Source: Lewinellaceae bacterium
GTDB taxonomy: Bacteria > Bacteroidota > Bacteroidia > Chitinophagales > Saprospiraceae
NCBI GenBank assembly: GCA_020636155.1
Contig: JACJYM010000020.1
Location: 1 to 14,476 of the forward strand
Direction: 5' to 3'
DNA: 14,476 bases
Shown: piece by piece, positions 1-6,963 of the stretch
How the letters are laid out: every line of letters starts with the position of its first letter
Position numbering within the stretch: the stretch's first letter is position 1
Notes under the pieces: model-generated
Seen by the model: the letters and a program-made list of their open reading frames with translations, nothing else
The model's database searches: none
What the model was told of the DNA's origin: nothing
Position numbers and translations under genes: made by a program

Positions 1-2
1 CA

Positions 3-638
3 CTGCGTAGAGACACCTTAGTTATGGCAATGCATAGATACGCAGGACTCGATCTCGGCGATGTTTTAATTAATGACCACCTTGTCTTTTATAACTATGA
101 CACCCTATGTCGTAGTGAGGTGGACGCCTTGATTATATCGAAATATCAAGGACTAAAGGAGGACAACCAATTGGAATTTAGTGTCAATAAAAACAATTAC
201 AAACCAGAGTTAGGTATAGAGTATTTTCTGAGCAGTGCATTGGCTTCCAATAAGGAGTGGAGACATGGATTTTCGGTTTCTGCTGCCATAAATTTGTTTG
301 ATAACGAATCAAAGGGACTTAAACAGGTCTCCCAGATTAGGGAAGAGCAACTTAATATGTCGCTTTTTTATGAACAAGTACGTAGAAAGGAAAATGTCAA
401 GGTACTCAACTTACAATTAAATCAATTGAAAACTCAGTTGGATTATTACACCAATAAGGGAGTAAACCTTTCTGATGATATAAATCAGAAAGCCACTTTG
501 GCATTTGATAATCAAGAAATTAATTATCTCCAATATTTCCAATTAATTCAAAAATCCATCGAGATTCGGATAAAGCAGATTCAGCTTCAAGCGAAATACA
601 ATAGCATCTTGATTGATAGAAATTTTACAATTAATTAA
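3..638 (+). CDS. TolC-type outer-membrane efflux domain, C-terminal part (5' truncated)
   Basis: The reading frame is open to the left edge of the window, so the start lies upstream and the Met at position 24 is probably internal. About 212 residues are visible. They show the layout of the second half of a TolC/CusC-type channel protein: a beta-strand-like part ending near HGFSVSAAINLF, then a long amphipathic helical hairpin rich in Q, K, L and E, and a tail with the pattern 'aFdnqEInYLqYfQl...I...ikqiqlqakYNs' that is typical of outer-membrane efflux proteins of Bacteroidota. These proteins form the exit duct of tripartite efflux pumps. In this phylum the domain is often fused to the C-terminus of CusA/CzcA-type RND pumps, so this could be the end of such a fusion or a separate cusC-like gene; the window cannot decide. 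The lipoprotein adaptor gene follows after 19 bp, which supports one operon. Confidence 0.72.
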   Translation: MRRDTLVMAMHRYAGLDLGDVLINDHLVFYNYDTLCRSEVDALIISKYQGLKEDNQLEFSVNKNNYKPELGIEYFLSSALASNKEWRHGFSVSAAINLFDNESKGLKQVSQIREEQLNMSLFYEQVRRKENVKVLNLQLNQLKTQLDYYTNKGVNLSDDINQKATLAFDNQEINYLQYFQLIQKSIEIRIKQIQLQAKYNSILIDRNFTIN

Positions 639-657
639 AATTCAATTTTTTAGAAAA

Positions 658-1788
658 ATGACAAATCATAAATATATTTTACTATTATCACTCATTCTTA
701 TCACCACAATATTCAGCTGTAAAAACGATGGCGCTGGTGAAACCATGACGGATCAAGAGCCAGAGAGTCGCTTCATAACAGTCAGTAAGGAGCAATTCGA
801 CTATAATGAGATGAAGCTTGCCAAGGTGGAATTAATTGAATACTCAAATACCTTGCAACTCAATGGCAATGTCATACTCAACACCGGAGCCACCGCCAAT
901 ATCAGCAGCCCGATGGCAGGTAAAATCACTGGATTAAAAACCAGAATTGGCGAATACGTGAGGAAGGGAGAAACGTTATTCAGCGTACAAAATCTTGAAC
1001 TGATACAGATGCAGCAACAGTATTTGGAACTCGAGTCACAGATGGCCGTTTTTGAAGAAGAATTTGCAAGAAAAGAAAATTTATACAAAGAAAATGTGGT
1101 GGTTAAATCTGATTTTCTACAGGCAAAACAGAAGTTAGATGACACAAAAACTCGTATTAAATCCATGGAAAAGCAATTCGAAGTTCTAAATGTAAGCCCC
1201 AGCGGTGTCAACGCAAATAATCTCAGCTCGACCATATCTATAACAGCACCCATAAGTGGTCAGGTAGCGGAAGTATCGATTACTAACGGTGAATATGTCA
1301 TGCCGGATCATAGTCTTATGAAGATAATCAATCCCTCGGATTATGAAATCGAAGTAGGGATTACACAGGATAAAATGAGTCAAATTAAAAAAGGTCAAGT
1401 AGCTCGCATTTTCCCTAACGCTAATGAAAATGGAGTCGCCATAGGTCAAGTGGCGAGGATCGTACAAGACATCGACATGGAAGACAAAACGATGAAAGCT
1501 TACATCACCACAAACGGAAATCAAACGACGAATCTTGTTCCTGGTAGTTATGTCAGGGTTTCACTGGTATTGGGAGATTCCACGCAGCCCGGTATCGAAG
1601 AACAAGCAATCATCGATTATTATGGTAAAGATGTGCTATTGGTCTTAGAAAAACAAGATGAAAACAACTACTACTTCGAAGCGCTTCCAGTCCGGAAGAC
1701 CGGAACATCGGGCTCTAAAGCTATAATCGGAGATGATATGGATGGAAAGCAAATACTCATCAATGGAGGTTTCCAACTGATGCAATAA
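658..1788 (+). CDS. RND efflux periplasmic adaptor lipoprotein (HlyD/CusB family)
   Basis: This 376-residue protein is the membrane-fusion subunit that links an inner-membrane RND pump to an outer-membrane channel in the periplasm. The N-terminus is a lipoprotein signal, with a hydrophobic stretch at residues 6-19 and lipobox I-F-S-C (Cys21). A biotinyl-lipoyl-like half motif follows at about 81-110 (SSPMAGKITGL..GEYVRKGETLF), a long helical hairpin at about 112-178, the returning lipoyl half at about 190-225 (TAPISGQVAEVSITNGEYV), a beta-barrel at about 230-320 and a C-terminal membrane-proximal domain. Length and ending (GKQILINGGFQL) are normal for the CusB/CzcB branch. I chose the ATG at 658 because it gives the lipoprotein signal; the ATG at 613 adds 15 residues before the signal and overlaps the upstream gene. 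The context suggests export of metal ions, but the substrate cannot be read from the sequence. No pump gene follows downstream, so it must lie to the left. Confidence 0.9.
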   Translation: MTNHKYILLLSLILITTIFSCKNDGAGETMTDQEPESRFITVSKEQFDYNEMKLAKVELIEYSNTLQLNGNVILNTGATANISSPMAGKITGLKTRIGEYVRKGETLFSVQNLELIQMQQQYLELESQMAVFEEEFARKENLYKENVVVKSDFLQAKQKLDDTKTRIKSMEKQFEVLNVSPSGVNANNLSSTISITAPISGQVAEVSITNGEYVMPDHSLMKIINPSDYEIEVGITQDKMSQIKKGQVARIFPNANENGVAIGQVARIVQDIDMEDKTMKAYITTNGNQTTNLVPGSYVRVSLVLGDSTQPGIEEQAIIDYYGKDVLLVLEKQDENNYYFEALPVRKTGTSGSKAIIGDDMDGKQILINGGFQLMQ

Positions 1789-1825
1789 GTTGAGGTATAA
1801 GTTGTTAAATGGATAATTTATAGCA

Positions 1826-1853
1826 TTTGGATGCGACATGGTAAATAAATTTG
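1826..1853 (+). promoter_or_regulatory. Promoter-like site of the Bacteroidota TTTG / TAnnTTTG type
   Basis: TAAATTTG at 1846-1853 matches the -7 consensus TAnnTTTG exactly. A TTTG at 1826-1829 lies 16 bp upstream, slightly closer than the usual 19-21 bp. If used, transcription would begin near 1860 and give a leader of about 65 bases before the small ORF at 1926 and the acetyltransferase behind it. In an AT-rich genome such a match can occur by chance. Confidence 0.35.
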
Positions 1854-1925
1854 AACCCAATGGTTGAATAATAGTGTCTAAATCTTAACTTGTGATGCTA
1901 TTTTACAACTTCATTTTAGAAATCT

Positions 1926-2069
1926 ATGAAAAATCGAATTTACCTCATTGGGATATATTGCCTTACAATGTGTATATCGGCTATTTCTCAGAAAGCAGAT
2001 TTAAATCTTTTCATAAAAGAAACTCAAAAAACGGACACGAAAACGGGTAGTAATATCGGAAAAGCTTGA
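1926..2069 (+). CDS. 47-residue exported-looking peptide (hypothetical, possibly a gene remnant)
   Basis: This short frame begins with a good signal-peptide pattern: MKNR, then the hydrophobic stretch IYLIGIYCLTMCISAI, then SQ, a cleavage context common in Bacteroidota. The mature part would be only about 25 hydrophilic residues rich in K, T and D. I do not recognise it. The TGA at 2067-2069 lies 9 bp before the GTG start of the acetyltransferase and in the same frame. It may be a genuine secreted peptide, the surviving 5' end of a larger deleted gene, or a chance frame. A promoter-like site lies about 70 bp upstream. Confidence 0.4.
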   Translation: MKNRIYLIGIYCLTMCISAISQKADLNLFIKETQKTDTKTGSNIGKA

Positions 2070-2078
2070 AGATTATTA

Positions 2079-2645
2079 GTGGCAACTGAATTACCAATAT
2101 ACCTTTTCACCTCGAGGCGCTTGGGGTTTAGAAACTGGCGGGATGGCGACTTGGAGGAATTCGCAGCGATGAATGCAGATTCGTCGGTCATGGAATTTTT
2201 TCCCTTTCACTTGACAACCGCAGAGACCGAAAAATTTATGCAGAGACTCCGCCATGATTTTGATACGCATGGATATTGCTATTATGCAGTAGAAATGTTG
2301 GATAGCTGTGAGTTTATTGGATTCATTGGCTTGTCATATCAAGATTATGCTTCAGAATTTAATCCATCAACTGATATTGGATGGAGACTGAAGAAATCAT
2401 CTTGGGGTCAAGGCTTCGCTACGGAAGGTGCCACGAGATGCTTGGCCTATGCATTTGAGGAGTTAAATTTGGATGCAGTGACTTCTGTATGCACCATTTC
2501 TAATCACAAATCAGAACACGTGATGAAAAAAATAGGCATGAGAAAAATGGGAGAATTCAAACACCCTAAGCTTAAAGACTACCCGGAATACGAAAAATGT
2601 ATGTGGTACATAATTTCAAAATCGGATTTCAAAAACAACTTTTAA
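2079..2645 (+). CDS. GNAT-family N-acetyltransferase (RimJ/RimL-like)
   Basis: This 188-residue cytosolic enzyme probably transfers an acetyl group from acetyl-CoA to an amine; the substrate is unknown. The N-terminus has the 'TSRRLGFRNWRDGDLEEF' pattern of the RimJ/RimL type (Acetyltransf_3). The acetyl-CoA-binding motif A is at about 98-120 (DIGWRLKKSSWGQGFATEG), and motif B follows at about 136-160 (SVCTISNHKSEHVMKKIGM), with the usual Asn, Ser and Gly of 'N..S..v..k.Gm'. Length is normal. The start is the GTG at 2079: there is an in-frame stop at 2067, and later ATGs would remove the conserved N-terminal strand. A 12-bp palindrome ATTTCATGAAAT (2646-2657) follows the stop directly. The next small ORF begins 13 bp downstream, so the two may be co-transcribed. 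Confidence 0.88.
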   Translation: MATELPIYLFTSRRLGFRNWRDGDLEEFAAMNADSSVMEFFPFHLTTAETEKFMQRLRHDFDTHGYCYYAVEMLDSCEFIGFIGLSYQDYASEFNPSTDIGWRLKKSSWGQGFATEGATRCLAYAFEELNLDAVTSVCTISNHKSEHVMKKIGMRKMGEFKHPKLKDYPEYEKCMWYIISKSDFKNNF

Positions 2646-2658
2646 ATTTCATGAAATC

Positions 2659-2823
2659 ATGATTAATGATTTATTATTCTTAGTAGGAGTAATAAATTTT
2701 ATTCTATTAATAATCGCAGTCGTACACCCTATTGATGCCTTTCCATTAGTAAATTATACCCTGATTTTAGGTTTTAGTTTGTTATTCTTTACAAATTATT
2801 TAAGAAAAGAATACAAAGGATAA
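2659..2823 (+). CDS. 54-residue two-helix membrane peptide (hypothetical)
   Basis: The frame encodes two hydrophobic helices, at about residues 5-22 (LLFLVGVINFILLIIAVV) and 30-47 (LVNYTLILGFSLLFFTNY), joined by a short loop HPIDAFP, with a positively charged tail LRKEYKG. Helix-loop-helix small proteins of this form usually sit in the inner membrane. I cannot assign a family. It starts 13 bp after the acetyltransferase stop and ends 15 bp before the end of the convergent DUF4199 gene, so it fills the space neatly, as a real gene would. The clean hydrophobic pattern and the charged C-terminus favour a real product, but the length is short enough for chance. Confidence 0.5.
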   Translation: MINDLLFLVGVINFILLIIAVVHPIDAFPLVNYTLILGFSLLFFTNYLRKEYKG

Positions 2824-2838
2824 CTTCCCAAGATTCAA

Positions 2839-3357
2839 CTATAAAAAATCAGGTTCCGCATCAGCGGATTTGTTTTTCATAATTGCGGCAATGATAAGAG
2901 CGATAATGGCACCCGGAAATATTAAGCCTATTAGATAGCTTCTCACAAAACCAAACACAGAGTAAGTATCTTGCTTGTCTATTGCTTCTAATGCTTTTTC
3001 AACACCTTCTTCGCCTAGAAATCCACTCATTTTTTCTATAGCTTCTTTGGCTATTTCATTAGCAGTATCCATCAAGGTTGGATCAATAAAATGCATCATG
3101 ATGTAAGCAAATATGGTAGCGATTAATGTACCCACTACGTAAGTTAGCCAACTTTGGCCAAAAGCACCCTTAAAGGAAATACTTCCTAAATTGAATTTTT
3201 CTTCTTTAACCGCCATAACCATCATGATGATATATAAAATAAAACCTATCCAACTTCCCCATGTTAAAAAAAACCTAGGAGAAATGAAATAACACACAAA
3301 ACTCGTGATTATCAGTCCCAGTCCAAGATATATTCCATATTTAGTAAAAGTTGGCAT
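2839..3357 (-). CDS. DUF4199 domain membrane protein
   Basis: This 172-residue integral membrane protein matches the DUF4199 family of Bacteroidota in length and layout. Helices are at about 7-26, 30-50, 67-88 and 138-160. Between the last two is an amphipathic segment (about 93-130) that is Glu/Lys/Ala-rich. The phrase 'EEKFNLGSISFKGAFGQSW' between helices 2 and 3 resembles the family's conserved '...G.isf..af..g' stretch. Molecular function is unknown. The gene is the last of a three-gene minus-strand run, starting 38 bp after the dihydroorotase-like gene. From memory, DUF4199 genes often lie near a dihydroorotase-like gene and a polyprenol-phosphate glycosyltransferase; no glycosyltransferase is present here. 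Confidence 0.85.
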   Translation of the reverse strand: MPTFTKYGIYLGLGLIITSFVCYFISPRFFLTWGSWIGFILYIIMMVMAVKEEKFNLGSISFKGAFGQSWLTYVVGTLIATIFAYIMMHFIDPTLMDTANEIAKEAIEKMSGFLGEEGVEKALEAIDKQDTYSVFGFVRSYLIGLIFPGAIIALIIAAIMKNKSADAEPDFL

Positions 3358-3395
3358 TTTAGTTTAATTTTTGTTCTAATGTAAAATTACAAATT

Positions 3396-4649
3396 TTAAT
3401 TAAATATCAAATCACTTTTTAGCACACTACCCAATACCTTCCCTTTAAATACCTTTCCAAGGTGACTGCTATTTTGTGAATTGCTACCACTTCTAGAGTA
3501 CTCGAATGGCTCCTCTGGGTCAAAAAATGTGAGATTTACTTCTTGACCTTCGGCTATCGGTCGCAGCTCCCGACCTAAGCATTTTGCCGGGCCATAGCTC
3601 AATTTATCAATTAATAACTCTAGACTCAATTGACTGCGATCGTTCATCACTGAAAATACGGTTTCAAGACCTAAACTTCCTGCCGTAGCATAAGGGTATT
3701 CCAACTTTTTCAGTTCCTCTTCCAGTGGTGTATGATTGCTCACGATGGCATCGATGGTATCATCCACAAGGCCTTTGAGCAATGCTTTTTGGTCCGTCGG
3801 TCGGCGCAATGGTGGATTCAACTTTCTGTTAGAGTCAAAATTGATTAATGATTCATCCGTGTCCGTAAGATTTTGAAAGGAAACGGTCGAGAGCAAATCC
3901 AATCCTGCTTTTTTAGCAGATTTTATGTCATTGAGTGATTTTTGACTGCTTATGGTGTGGATAATGAGTCTGCCTCCTATTTCCTTGAGAATCGAAATAT
4001 CTCGTTTCACGCTGACCTCTTCAGCCACATCAGGACTTCCATGAAAACCCAATTTAGTACTCATTACGCCTTGGTGCATCTGGTCGTCGCCTCGCAGGGA
4101 TTTGTCATTAGAGTAATGAATGATGGTGCCGTTGAATTGCTGACTATAAAGCAAGGCTCTTTCTAGTAATCCTGCATTGTTAATGGATCTCATGCCATCG
4201 GAGAAAATTTTCACTCCATGCTGGTTGAGGTCAATCATTTCCGTGATATCCTTACCTTCTCTGGCTGCACTCAACGCGGCTATGGGCTCTATCATGATGT
4301 GATGATTGGCACTTCTTGACATAAGGAAATTCACATCACTCTTGTTTTGTATGGTGGGCTCGGTCGTGGGGAAAGGAGCAAGGCAGGTATATCCGCTTTT
4401 TCTTGCAACCCGAACCAAAGTTTCGAAGGTTTCTCGCTGCTCATTGCCGGGATCATTTAGCATGGTTCCTATGTCAATCCAACCCGGCGAAAGGTGCAGA
4501 TTTTTGCTTTTAATGACATGATTAGCCTCTTGCTTTATTGTTTTTGCAATCTTACTAATCTGACCATTTTCTAGCAAGACATCGCAATGTTGCAAGTGAA
4601 ATCTGGAATTTCGGTCAATGATTTTTGCATTTTTAAATAATACCTTCAT
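3396..4649 (-). CDS. Dihydroorotase-like protein, predicted non-catalytic
   Basis: This 417-residue amidohydrolase-fold protein has the length and order of a class I dihydroorotase, the enzyme that closes carbamoyl-aspartate to dihydroorotate in pyrimidine synthesis. Key residues are missing. The first metal motif, normally DxHxHxR, reads D59-I-G-T-M-L-N65, so both histidines and the substrate-binding Arg are gone. The catalytic Asp of the 'DaI.TDHAPH' motif is Asn305 (DAIVSNHTP). His178 (IIHYSND), His231 (IIHTIS) and the SDG at 150-152 remain. The fold signatures 'LSPGWID', 'DPGNEQRETFETL' and 'NPPLRRPTDQKALL' are kept. I therefore predict no dihydroorotase activity. Known parallels are the inactive PyrC' proteins that hold aspartate transcarbamoylase together in some bacteria, and similar His-less homologues occur in Bacteroidota. 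The gene starts 83 bp after the BatA-like gene and is probably co-transcribed with it. Automatic annotation would likely call it pyrC, which would be misleading. Confidence 0.88.
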   Translation of the reverse strand: MKVLFKNAKIIDRNSRFHLQHCDVLLENGQISKIAKTIKQEANHVIKSKNLHLSPGWIDIGTMLNDPGNEQRETFETLVRVARKSGYTCLAPFPTTEPTIQNKSDVNFLMSRSANHHIMIEPIAALSAAREGKDITEMIDLNQHGVKIFSDGMRSINNAGLLERALLYSQQFNGTIIHYSNDKSLRGDDQMHQGVMSTKLGFHGSPDVAEEVSVKRDISILKEIGGRLIIHTISSQKSLNDIKSAKKAGLDLLSTVSFQNLTDTDESLINFDSNRKLNPPLRRPTDQKALLKGLVDDTIDAIVSNHTPLEEELKKLEYPYATAGSLGLETVFSVMNDRSQLSLELLIDKLSYGPAKCLGRELRPIAEGQEVNLTFFDPEEPFEYSRSGSNSQNSSHLGKVFKGKVLGSVLKSDLIFN

Positions 4650-4732
4650 AGATCTAAGTTTATGAATTATTAAATTTCAATGAGTTAGATAAGTCAATGT
4701 TTTTGGAATATCTTACTCTCACCTATCTGGAA

Positions 4733-6757
4733 TTAACTATGCCAAAAACGCAATAAGAGTGATTCGATACCCAAAAAGAGGAGTGCCAATATCAAACACC
4801 AAATCCATAGGCTCATGCCCTTATCTTTATCATGGATGCTTTCTTTAATATTTGCGGTCTCTGACTTGTCGAAAATATTGAGATCCGTTGCTTTGATTTT
4901 TTCTTTGAGGCCATCTACGTCTATCAATGTCGGATCCGATTCGAGGCGATCGTAATTGAATGCAATGTTTTTAATGGTTTGATTATCAAGCGTCAATTCC
5001 GCAAACCCGGCGTTTTCCACTTCATTATTCAGGTCGAGCAATACTCTTTTACCAAATTTAGTTTGCCCGGGAATAAACTCTTGATCAGTTTTTATTTTAA
5101 ATAGACTGTTTTCTTTAACATTGGCGGCATCTACTTCTAAGAAATTATCTTGGCCTATGGTGTATGCCAGCTTTTCCGGTTTTACCTTCGCCAAAACCAT
5201 TTTGTACAACATTGGAATAAAAATCTCACCGACTTGCGAGAGATCATTGTACTTGGTACTCAATGGTGAGGAACAGAAATAGAGGATACCTTCACCCAAA
5301 GTCGTTTTGCTCAGAAAACTCGAATTGTCCCGAAAAGTCAGAAGATTTTCGTCCAATTTGTTCTGAAATTTAGTCCGGGCATAATGCAAGCTCGTTTTTG
5401 GGAGTTTGAGATTATTGGTGATTCTGTCAAATACATCATTAAAAATAAATTCTTCCGTGTTGATTTTACTTACTTCAAGTTCTGAACCCTCTTTTGCGAT
5501 GAGGGTGTTGCTCTTAAAGCTATTTAAAAGGTTGTTATAACTATTGATATCTGCTTTGTCAGATGGGAAAACCAATAATTTACCTCCGGTTTCAACATAT
5601 TTTTTTAGCTCGGCAATCAGACCGGAACTGAGTTGGTCTAATTCATTTAATATAATAAGATTAAAGGTATTGAATGCCTGATAATTGATCTGAGAGGCAG
5701 GCATATTTTCCAATTCAAAAAAGTGAATCCCTTCAAAACTTTTAGTGATGTATGGGTTAGGAACGCTTTGATTAATTGCCAATACTTTGACCTGATTCGC
5801 CACATCGAATGAGATATTATAACTATCGTCAAAACTGATGGCTCCATCATTTATTTTTACTACGACCTCGTGATTTCCAGTCTTAAAGAGTGGAATAGAA
5901 ACCGTATCAATCACCGACGTTTTTGCCGGAATATCCAGAGTAGAAATAGGCTTCTCTTCTCCATCTTTGGCGTAGCTTAGTATCATACCATTGGCATCTT
6001 CGAGCGAGAGATTGGAGACCCTAATCAAGAGAGTATTGTTTTGATCTACCATGGGAATTTGGGATTCAAACCACACACTGTCAATGCTGACATTTTTTTC
6101 GACCACCGATTGTATAGGCACTAGATTTAACTCGAAAGTGCTATCCTGTAAGTCAAAATCATCTACAATGCTACTTTGAAAATCAGAAAGAACGTAGGCT
6201 ATTTTATTGTCATTACTATTGTCGAGGAGTTGTTTTTGTCTGTTGATTATGCGAGACATGGTTTTGGCCGATGGTGTCAGTTCGATTTCATCTAACATGT
6301 TGATGGCATCATCTTTTGACAGTAAGCGCTGTTGCTTTCCAGCAAATTCATTGCTCAATATCTGAAATCTATCATCATCTGAGTAGGAATTAATGATTTC
6401 CAAGGCTTTATTTTTGGCAATAGGAAGTAAGGGGGTGTTGCCTTGAGTTGCTGACATGCTAAAACTATTATCCACAAAAATACTGATGGCACTTTTTCCT
6501 TGTTTGGCGTCGTTTTTTAAGGGAATAAAAGGCTTTGCAAAAGCAAATACTAAAAAGGCAAGCGCCAACATTCGACTTAGCAACACCAATAAATTTTTCA
6601 ATTTATTGCGAGCACTGGTTTCTTCTTTTATCTCTTTTAGAAACCGGACATTGGTAAACAATACCTTTTTGAACCTCTTAAAGTAAAAAAGGTGGATGAT
6701 TATCGGGATGGCTAATGCCAATAATGCCCAAAGAAATTGCGGATATAAAAACTGCAT
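4733..6757 (-). CDS. BatA N-terminal domain / von Willebrand A membrane protein
   Basis: This 674-residue inner-membrane protein begins with the double-helix BatA N-terminal domain: helix 1 at about 7-24, a basic FKRFKKVLF stretch, NVRFLKEI, and helix 2 at about 56-78. A von Willebrand A-like domain follows at about 88-200, with the metal-ion adhesion motif D96-N-S-F-S100 (DxSxS) and a later Asp in VLSDFQ (D192). From about 321 to 410 there is a segment resembling a class I glutamine-amidotransferase-like fold (KVLAINQS ... LIILNELDQL ... GGKLLVFPS). A single C-terminal helix (about 649-668) ends the protein. Such proteins are annotated as BatA or aerotolerance-related, but their function is not established. 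This one lies outside a MoxR/bat operon. It is the first gene of the minus-strand run and is divergent from the DoxX-like gene. A TATTTTTG match to the -7 consensus lies directly before its start on the minus strand (6766-6773). Confidence 0.85.
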   Translation of the reverse strand: MQFLYPQFLWALLALAIPIIIHLFYFKRFKKVLFTNVRFLKEIKEETSARNKLKNLLVLLSRMLALAFLVFAFAKPFIPLKNDAKQGKSAISIFVDNSFSMSATQGNTPLLPIAKNKALEIINSYSDDDRFQILSNEFAGKQQRLLSKDDAINMLDEIELTPSAKTMSRIINRQKQLLDNSNDNKIAYVLSDFQSSIVDDFDLQDSTFELNLVPIQSVVEKNVSIDSVWFESQIPMVDQNNTLLIRVSNLSLEDANGMILSYAKDGEEKPISTLDIPAKTSVIDTVSIPLFKTGNHEVVVKINDGAISFDDSYNISFDVANQVKVLAINQSVPNPYITKSFEGIHFFELENMPASQINYQAFNTFNLIILNELDQLSSGLIAELKKYVETGGKLLVFPSDKADINSYNNLLNSFKSNTLIAKEGSELEVSKINTEEFIFNDVFDRITNNLKLPKTSLHYARTKFQNKLDENLLTFRDNSSFLSKTTLGEGILYFCSSPLSTKYNDLSQVGEIFIPMLYKMVLAKVKPEKLAYTIGQDNFLEVDAANVKENSLFKIKTDQEFIPGQTKFGKRVLLDLNNEVENAGFAELTLDNQTIKNIAFNYDRLESDPTLIDVDGLKEKIKATDLNIFDKSETANIKESIHDKDKGMSLWIWCLILALLFLGIESLLLRFWHS

Positions 6758-6963
6758 ATTGGATGCAAAAATATAATCTTAGCTTTAATTAACGCTGATT
6801 AGAATAAATTAATATCAAACATTCTGTTAATACATCGGATTTGATGGAAATGTTAAATAAATTTAAAACTGCAAAATCATACGTCGAACAATCAATAATT
6901 CGTTATTTTAATGGCTGAAAAGAAAAATATTCAAGTGCTTTAAGGTGTAATATTTATCAATCC
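6758..6963. promoter_or_regulatory. Divergent intergenic region with weak promoter matches
   Basis: This 206-bp AT-rich stretch separates two divergent genes and must hold both promoters. On the minus strand, TATTTTTG (complement of 6766-6773) fits TAnnTTTG exactly, but no TTTG lies at the right distance and the transcript leader would be only a few bases. On the plus strand, TTTG at 6840-6843 is followed after 20 bp by TAAAACTG (6864-6871), which matches only four of the six fixed -7 positions. I see no strong hairpin, riboswitch-like structure or further ORF here. Confidence 0.35.

Noticed and set aside
613..657. Earlier ATG start for the adaptor lipoprotein
   Set aside because: It adds 15 residues before the lipoprotein signal and overlaps the upstream gene by 26 bp; the ATG at 658 gives a normal signal with Cys21.
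801..1524. Minus-strand open frames of 150 and 112 codons opposite the adaptor gene
   Set aside because: They lie wholly inside a well-supported coding gene, have no recognisable domains and look like antisense shadows.
1926..2645. A single exported acetyltransferase with the TGA at 2067 as an error or recoded codon
   Set aside because: GNAT enzymes use cytosolic acetyl-CoA, the family N-terminus begins just after the GTG, and nothing supports readthrough.
3396..4649. Functional pyrC dihydroorotase
   Set aside because: The DxHxH histidines and the catalytic Asp are replaced, so the enzyme name is not supported.
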